14,520 nt of DNA, from NCBI GenBank assembly GCA_937989585.1, contig CALKRW010000012.1:1-14520 (forward strand). Direction: 5' to 3'. Position 1 is the first letter of the stretch. Every line of letters starts with the position of its first letter. This document shows positions 10,556 to 14,520 of this stretch, in pieces. Both the position numbers and the translations under genes were made by a program. The notes below the pieces were generated by a model. That model saw only the letters and a program-made list of their open reading frames with translations, was not told where the DNA came from and did no database searches. This DNA comes from an uncultured Porphyromonadaceae bacterium. Its GTDB lineage: Bacteria > Bacteroidota > Bacteroidia > Bacteroidales > Muribaculaceae.

Positions 10556-13453
10556 TTACTTCGCGAACTTCAGTCCTGCGGCTCCGCAGCGGACGGCGTA
10601 GACGCCGGCAGGGAGAGCGGAGACGTCGGTGCCGGAGGCCGTGCCGCGGGCTACGGCCACGCCGCTCATGCTGTAGACGGTGACCTCGCTGTCATCGGCT
10701 GCGCCGAGTACGCGGACGGTTTTGCCGTCGTAGGCCAGGCTGCAGGCCACGCTGCCGGCTGCGCTGATGTCGCTTACCGAGGTGGTGCCGTCAGACACGA
10801 GGTACAGGCCCATGCCGTTGGCCGGGCAGTACTGGTAGAGCCAGCAGGCGTGCTCGTCGATGGGTTCGGCGATGAGCCAGTTGAAGGTTGAGTAGTTGCC
10901 GCCGGTCTTGTATCCCATGTCGCCGATGGGGTCGAAACTCTTCAGGACCTCGCGGTTGTTTGACATGTTGCGGAGCGTGAAGCCACCGACGTAGTTCGCG
11001 CCCGAGTTGTGGGCCAGCATGACGTTGCCGCGGATCAGGAAGCGGGCGCAGCCGCCGGTTGTGTTGCGGTTGGGGACGGTGGTGTTGCCGCGGCCCATCC
11101 ACTCGGTGCTCTCGCCGCCGGAGTATTCGCTGATGCCGTAGTTGCGGACATGGTAGAGCCAGTTCTCCGAGTTGTTGTCGATGGGGACCACGTAGCCGGC
11201 TGTCGAGCCGGTCATGGTGAGGTCGCCCGAGGCTGTAGCGCCGCGGACCTCGCCGTTGGCCATGCGGATGATGTTGATGGCGGTCTGCTTGTTCGGGTAG
11301 AGGTAGATGTAGCCGAGTTCGCCAAGGACGTTGCCCGAGGCGTTGATGAAGTTGGTCTGGCCCTCGAGTTTCACGTCGGCGGTCACGCGGACGGGCTCGC
11401 CGTACGATTCGGGAGTGCTGCCTGCGGGATAGATGATGAACTTGTGGGATGTGCCTGTCAGTTTGTCGTCGCGGACGATGATGTTGCCGGCGTCATCGCG
11501 GCATGTGCCCCATCCGGCACCGCCGGGCATCGAGCCGATGCAGCCTGTGCGGTCGAACACGTAGATGAGCTTGTCGGCGCAGTTGTTGACGTAGAAGAGG
11601 CCGTTGACGGCTGTGCCCTGCTGGGCGTTGGTGCCGTCGATGTTGGCGGGGGCGTTGCCTGTCGACAGGGAGTTGAGCCAGATGCGCTCGATGGTGATGT
11701 CGGCCTGTTCGGGCTCGGCGGGCTTGGCCGAGGTGTCGAGGGTGTATGTTACGGCGCCGGCGCCGGGGGCGATTGCCAGCAGGCGGTTGGCGGCAGCGTC
11801 GATGGCGGTTGCCGTGATAGCGGGGACGGCCTCTCCGAAGGGCTTGAGCGGGTCGGCGACCTCGGCGGGCGAGGCGATGCCAGCGGCGATGTCGGCCAGT
11901 GTGAATGCGCCGGCGTCGCCGGGAACCATCGAGTAGGCCTTAAGGCCGCGGCGTCCGAACGAGCGGCCTCCGTTGGCGACGGGGGCCTCGGGGGCAGTGG
12001 CGTGGACGTTGAGGCGCGGTGTGCCCTCGCGCTCGAGGCGGTATTCGACGGTGGCGGTCAGGGGCGACTCGACGATGAAGTTCTCGCGGGCGGTGGGAGT
12101 CACGGCTATGCGGTAGTCGCCCAGAGCCTCAGCAGTCACTCCCGATGCGAAAGGGACGGTGGCGAAGTGAGTCTTGTTGCTGGCCTTGAAATCGAAGACG
12201 GCCACCTGCAGGGGCGCTGTGGCGCTCTCGGCGGCGGTGACGTAGAGGTAGCCGTTGGTCGGGGTACCGCTCATGGCCAGGCGGTGGCAGCCGTCGTAGG
12301 CGGGAACCATTCCGGCAGTGAGCAGGAGGCAGAACTGCGAGAGGTCGGGCTCCCACATGAAGACTCGGGTGTCTTTGGCGCTGACGCCGTAGAGGCGCCC
12401 GTCGCATCCGGCTGTGAGGTCGCTCAGTGTCTCGGGGGCCGTGACCGTTGCGGTGACCTTGCCTGTCAGCGGGTCGACGAGGCTCACCTGCGAGACTTCG
12501 TCCGAGGTGGTCAGGACGGCCCATTTGCCCTGGGCGTAGACCATGCGGCGGACATTGCCGGCGGCCAGTCCTGCCGGCCATGCGACACTGGTCTCGAGGG
12601 CGGGCAGGAATCGGCCGCGGGGCTGTGCGGCGATTTCGGGGAAGTCGGTCTTGTTGGGACGTATCGACGACAGCGGGTCGAGTTCGGGAACCGAGGCCGG
12701 GTCGAGTTTGTCGGTGGTGACGAAGTCCACGCCCCAGTCGCCGTACTTCTTGTAGTCGGTGTCGGAGTTGGCGGTCCAGATGTTCACCTTGAGGCCGGCG
12801 TCATGGAACTTGTCGATGGTGGCCTTGTCGAAGTAGCCGGTCTGGATGTCGACATCCATGCCGTACTCCACGCACCAGTCGAAGTGGTTGGCCCAGTACT
12901 GGCCGGTGAGGAACTGCAGCTCGATGTCGGGATAGTTCTTGCGGATGTACTCGAGGCAGGGCTTCATCGACGTGAGGATGATGCAGTTCTTGCGGAAGCC
13001 CTGTTCCTCTATGAAGGAGATGAGCAGCGGGATGTTCGACTGGTCGTTCGAGTTGATGCCGGTGGTCCACTTGAGTTCGATGAGCGGGCGGACGTTGTAC
13101 TCGCGGCATACGTCGAGGTACTCCTTGGCCGAGCAGAGGCGGCCGGTGTAGACTACGCCCGAGCGTGTCTGCTTGAGTTCCTCGGACTGGAGTTCGGCCA
13201 GTGTCGAGGAGGCCAGTGTCAGTGTGCCTCCGAGACGCTTGGTGTCATCGTCGTGCGAGCACACGAACTGTTTGTCGGCGGTGAGTTTCCAGTCGGTCTC
13301 AAGCAACTGGTAGCCGCGCTTGGCGCCGTTGGTGAACGATTCCACCGAATTCTCGAGGCCGATGTCCGAGCCGCGGTGACCCACGAAAATCGGTTTGGCC
13401 CATGCTCCGGCGCATACCATGGCCGCGAGCGCAAAACTCAGGAGTTTTTTCAT
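10556..13453 (-). CDS. Secreted glycerophosphodiester phosphodiesterase-like protein with long extension and T9SS-type tail
   Basis: 965 aa. A signal peptide (1-19, ending AWA) leads into a GDPD domain (about 21-255): HRG with His26-Arg27, Glu34-Asn35, metal ligands Glu52 and Asp54, catalytic-type His67-Asp68 (SHDDDT), and Glu126-Leu-Lys128. These are the family's usual active-site residues, so hydrolysis of glycerophosphodiesters to an alcohol plus glycerol phosphate is plausible. Residues about 275-910 hold beta-rich segments resembling propeller blades (LVDPLTGKVTATV, CDGRLYGVSAKDTRVFMWEP, FYVNNCADKLIYVFDRTG); no name can be given. The last 53 residues (VTVYSMSGVAVARG, DVSALPAGVYAVRC, KFAK) match the type A C-terminal sorting domain of type IX secretion, implying export to the cell surface. 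It is transcribed alone and ends at a terminator 75 bases downstream. Typical GDPDs are 250-350 aa, so the extension triples the length. Confidence 0.9.
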   Translation of the reverse strand: MKKLLSFALAAMVCAGAWAKPIFVGHRGSDIGLENSVESFTNGAKRGYQLLETDWKLTADKQFVCSHDDDTKRLGGTLTLASSTLAELQSEELKQTRSGVVYTGRLCSAKEYLDVCREYNVRPLIELKWTTGINSNDQSNIPLLISFIEEQGFRKNCIILTSMKPCLEYIRKNYPDIELQFLTGQYWANHFDWCVEYGMDVDIQTGYFDKATIDKFHDAGLKVNIWTANSDTDYKKYGDWGVDFVTTDKLDPASVPELDPLSSIRPNKTDFPEIAAQPRGRFLPALETSVAWPAGLAAGNVRRMVYAQGKWAVLTTSDEVSQVSLVDPLTGKVTATVTAPETLSDLTAGCDGRLYGVSAKDTRVFMWEPDLSQFCLLLTAGMVPAYDGCHRLAMSGTPTNGYLYVTAAESATAPLQVAVFDFKASNKTHFATVPFASGVTAEALGDYRIAVTPTARENFIVESPLTATVEYRLEREGTPRLNVHATAPEAPVANGGRSFGRRGLKAYSMVPGDAGAFTLADIAAGIASPAEVADPLKPFGEAVPAITATAIDAAANRLLAIAPGAGAVTYTLDTSAKPAEPEQADITIERIWLNSLSTGNAPANIDGTNAQQGTAVNGLFYVNNCADKLIYVFDRTGCIGSMPGGAGWGTCRDDAGNIIVRDDKLTGTSHKFIIYPAGSTPESYGEPVRVTADVKLEGQTNFINASGNVLGELGYIYLYPNKQTAINIIRMANGEVRGATASGDLTMTGSTAGYVVPIDNNSENWLYHVRNYGISEYSGGESTEWMGRGNTTVPNRNTTGGCARFLIRGNVMLAHNSGANYVGGFTLRNMSNNREVLKSFDPIGDMGYKTGGNYSTFNWLIAEPIDEHACWLYQYCPANGMGLYLVSDGTTSVSDISAAGSVACSLAYDGKTVRVLGAADDSEVTVYSMSGVAVARGTASGTDVSALPAGVYAVRCGAAGLKFAK

Positions 13454-13594
13454 AATCTGTCAGGTAATTGATTTAGGATAAGAAAGTTGAGTATTTTCAG
13501 GATGAATGATTCAAGTGTCTTATGCAGTTTATTCCGGATTTGGGAACCTTTGCAGTGAGGATGCGGGAAAAAGTGTTGCACGATTGCTCAGGGA

Positions 13595-13602
13595 CAAAAG
13601 TA
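13595..13602 (-). promoter_or_regulatory. Possible -7 element of the GDPD-like gene
   Basis: The minus strand reads TACTTTTG (13602-13595), fitting TAnnTTTG, with no good -33 box. It would give a leader of about 135 nt to the ATG at 13453. A second match, TATTTTTG (13661-13654), overlaps the divergent promoter. The choice cannot be made from sequence alone. Confidence 0.35.
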
Positions 13603-13645
13603 AGCAAAAAATTCCGTCCGAGAACTTTTTTGTCTGAAAAAAGAT

Positions 13646-13653
13646 TATATTTG
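13646..13653 (+). promoter_or_regulatory. -7 element of the L,D-transpeptidase gene
   Basis: TATATTTG matches TAnnTTTG and ends 16 bases before the ATG at 13670, giving a very short leader. The nearest TTTG (13629-13632) is only 13 bases upstream, shorter than the usual 19-21. Confidence 0.55.
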
Positions 13654-13669
13654 CAAAAATAATAATAAC

Positions 13670-14520
13670 ATGAAGTCTACCGCCTTAATTCCGATACTTG
13701 TCTGCGTCGCGTCGCTCGCCGGATGCTCCGGAGGCGGACGTGGCACGGTCGAGGTCGTTGACGCCGACTCTGTCGTCGCGCCGCCGAAGGTTATGCCCGA
13801 CACTTTCGTCGAGGAGGTGGTCGTTGCCGAGCCGGAGACGATACCCGAGCCCGAGCCGGTGCGCGAGGTCCTTCTGCCCGATACCTCGGACGAGTCGGCC
13901 ATGCTGAGGGCGCGGATGGACGCCTCGCCCGACTCGGCGAAGTACGCCGAGGGCGTCATGCCGCTGATAGCCGCCGAGTTGCCCGAGTATGCCGAGCGGC
14001 TTCTCGACTCGCAGCACGACGGTTTCGTCGTTGCCGACAAGGGCACGCTCTACGTCTACCTCTACGACCGCTGGGGCCGCGAGCGCCGGCGCTACCACAT
14101 GTGCGCGGGCAAGAACCGCGGCAATAAGGTCGAGAAGGGCGACTCGCGCACGCCCGAGGGCTTCTTCTCGGTCGAGGGCATCTACGACTCCACCGACTGG
14201 CTGTTCACTGATGACGACGGCCACACCTCGAAGGTCAAGGGACAGTTCGGCCCGCGCTTCATCCGCCTGCGCACCCCGATCTCGACCCAGATAGGCATCC
14301 ACGGCACCAACGCCCCCGGCTCGCTGGGGAGCCGCTCGTCGCACGGCTGCATGCGCATCTCCAACGAAGGCATCCTCGAACTCGTCACCATGGTCGAGCC
14401 CGGCATGCCCGTCATAGTAAACCCCGGCAAAAAAGACTCCCAGATCAACACCGACGAAGAAAACCCCACGCCCTTCCTCCGTTTCTACACCGCCCCCCCC
14501 CCCCCACCCCCCCCCCCCCC
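13670..14520 (+). CDS. L,D-transpeptidase (YkuD) lipoprotein, cut off at the contig end
   Basis: 283 codons to the window edge with no stop. The signal peptide has a lipobox, LAGC, with Cys19 as the lipidated residue. The following SGGGRG lacks the acidic cluster of the Bacteroidetes surface-export signal, so a periplasmic location is more likely. An acidic Pro/Glu-rich spacer covers about 27-75. The YkuD domain (about 117-252) shows the KGDSRTPEGFFSVEG strand and the catalytic block His211-Gly-Thr then SSHGCMR with His225 and Cys227 (nucleophile). Such enzymes make 3-3 cross-links in peptidoglycan or attach proteins to it. It is divergent from the GDPD-like gene. The reading is reliable to about codon 275 (14494); the run of prolines after it comes from the poly-C tract and is probably false, so the real C-terminus is unknown. 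Confidence 0.9.
   Translation, partial: MKSTALIPILVCVASLAGCSGGGRGTVEVVDADSVVAPPKVMPDTFVEEVVVAEPETIPEPEPVREVLLPDTSDESAMLRARMDASPDSAKYAEGVMPLIAAELPEYAERLLDSQHDGFVVADKGTLYVYLYDRWGRERRRYHMCAGKNRGNKVEKGDSRTPEGFFSVEGIYDSTDWLFTDDDGHTSKVKGQFGPRFIRLRTPISTQIGIHGTNAPGSLGSRSSHGCMRISNEGILELVTMVEPGMPVIVNPGKKDSQINTDEENPTPFLRFYTAPPPPPPPP
14493..14520. other. Poly-C tract, probable sequencing or assembly artefact at a contig end
   Basis: 28 bases that are all C except one A at 14506, ending exactly at the window edge and inside an otherwise normal reading frame. On the other strand this is a poly-G end, the known no-signal base call of two-colour Illumina chemistry. Sequence here should not be interpreted biologically. 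Confidence 0.7.

Noticed and set aside
11009..13471. Plus-strand 820-codon frame opposite the GDPD-like gene
   Set aside because: It is an antisense shadow: Gly/Val/Asp-rich without any motif, while the minus strand holds all GDPD active-site residues, a signal peptide and a sorting tail.

Overview
The window looks like a contig from an obligately anaerobic member of the Bacteroidales. A Muribaculaceae-like gut commensal is my best guess, with low certainty at family level. The reasons are promoter elements of the Bacteroidetes type (TAnnTTTG at -7, with TTTG/TTG about 20 bp upstream where present), no clear Shine-Dalgarno sequences, AT-rich bases before start codons, WG-repeat exported proteins, an InlB-type repeat domain, a C-terminal tail resembling a type IX secretion sorting domain, and a YkuD lipoprotein. 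Most genes are GC-rich. The DUF1016 nuclease gene and parts of two WG-repeat genes are visibly more AT-rich. No rRNA, tRNA or CRISPR array was seen.

Layout. 1-2285 (-): exported WG-repeat/InlB-repeat protein, open at the left edge, with a well-formed promoter at 2489-2520 and a leader of about 200 nt. 2286-3014: a 729-base gap with a four-copy leader repeat, two nonamer-periodic tracts, an IS/MITE-like inverted repeat and a strong promoter facing right. 3015-4172 (+): DUF1016/YhcG-type PDDEXK nuclease carrying two in-frame copies of a 23-bp palindrome. 4261-5787 (-): divergent pectinesterase-like protein, 38 bp downstream of and probably co-transcribed with an 11-unit WG-repeat protein (5826-7211, -). 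7424-8188 (+): membrane-anchored WG-repeat protein, divergent from that pair. 8508-10415 (+): complete phage-type terminase large subunit with no other phage gene in view. 10556-13453 (-): secreted glycerophosphodiester phosphodiesterase-like protein with long C-terminal extension and sorting tail, ending at a good intrinsic terminator. 13670-14520 (+): L,D-transpeptidase lipoprotein running into a poly-C contig end.

How the genes relate. Most products are envelope or exported proteins (three WG-repeat proteins, esterase-like, GDPD-like, L,D-transpeptidase). The nuclease and the terminase are the two accessory-looking genes, and each has its own promoter. The most unusual structure is between genes: several intergenic stretches are built from degenerate 9-base units in strict register. 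The unit sequence differs from place to place but the 9-base period is kept. The clearest are ten units forming the leader of the terminase gene up to 3 bases before its start codon, and six units just beyond the terminator between the terminase and the GDPD gene. I cannot name a described element for these; they are the best candidate here for something undescribed.
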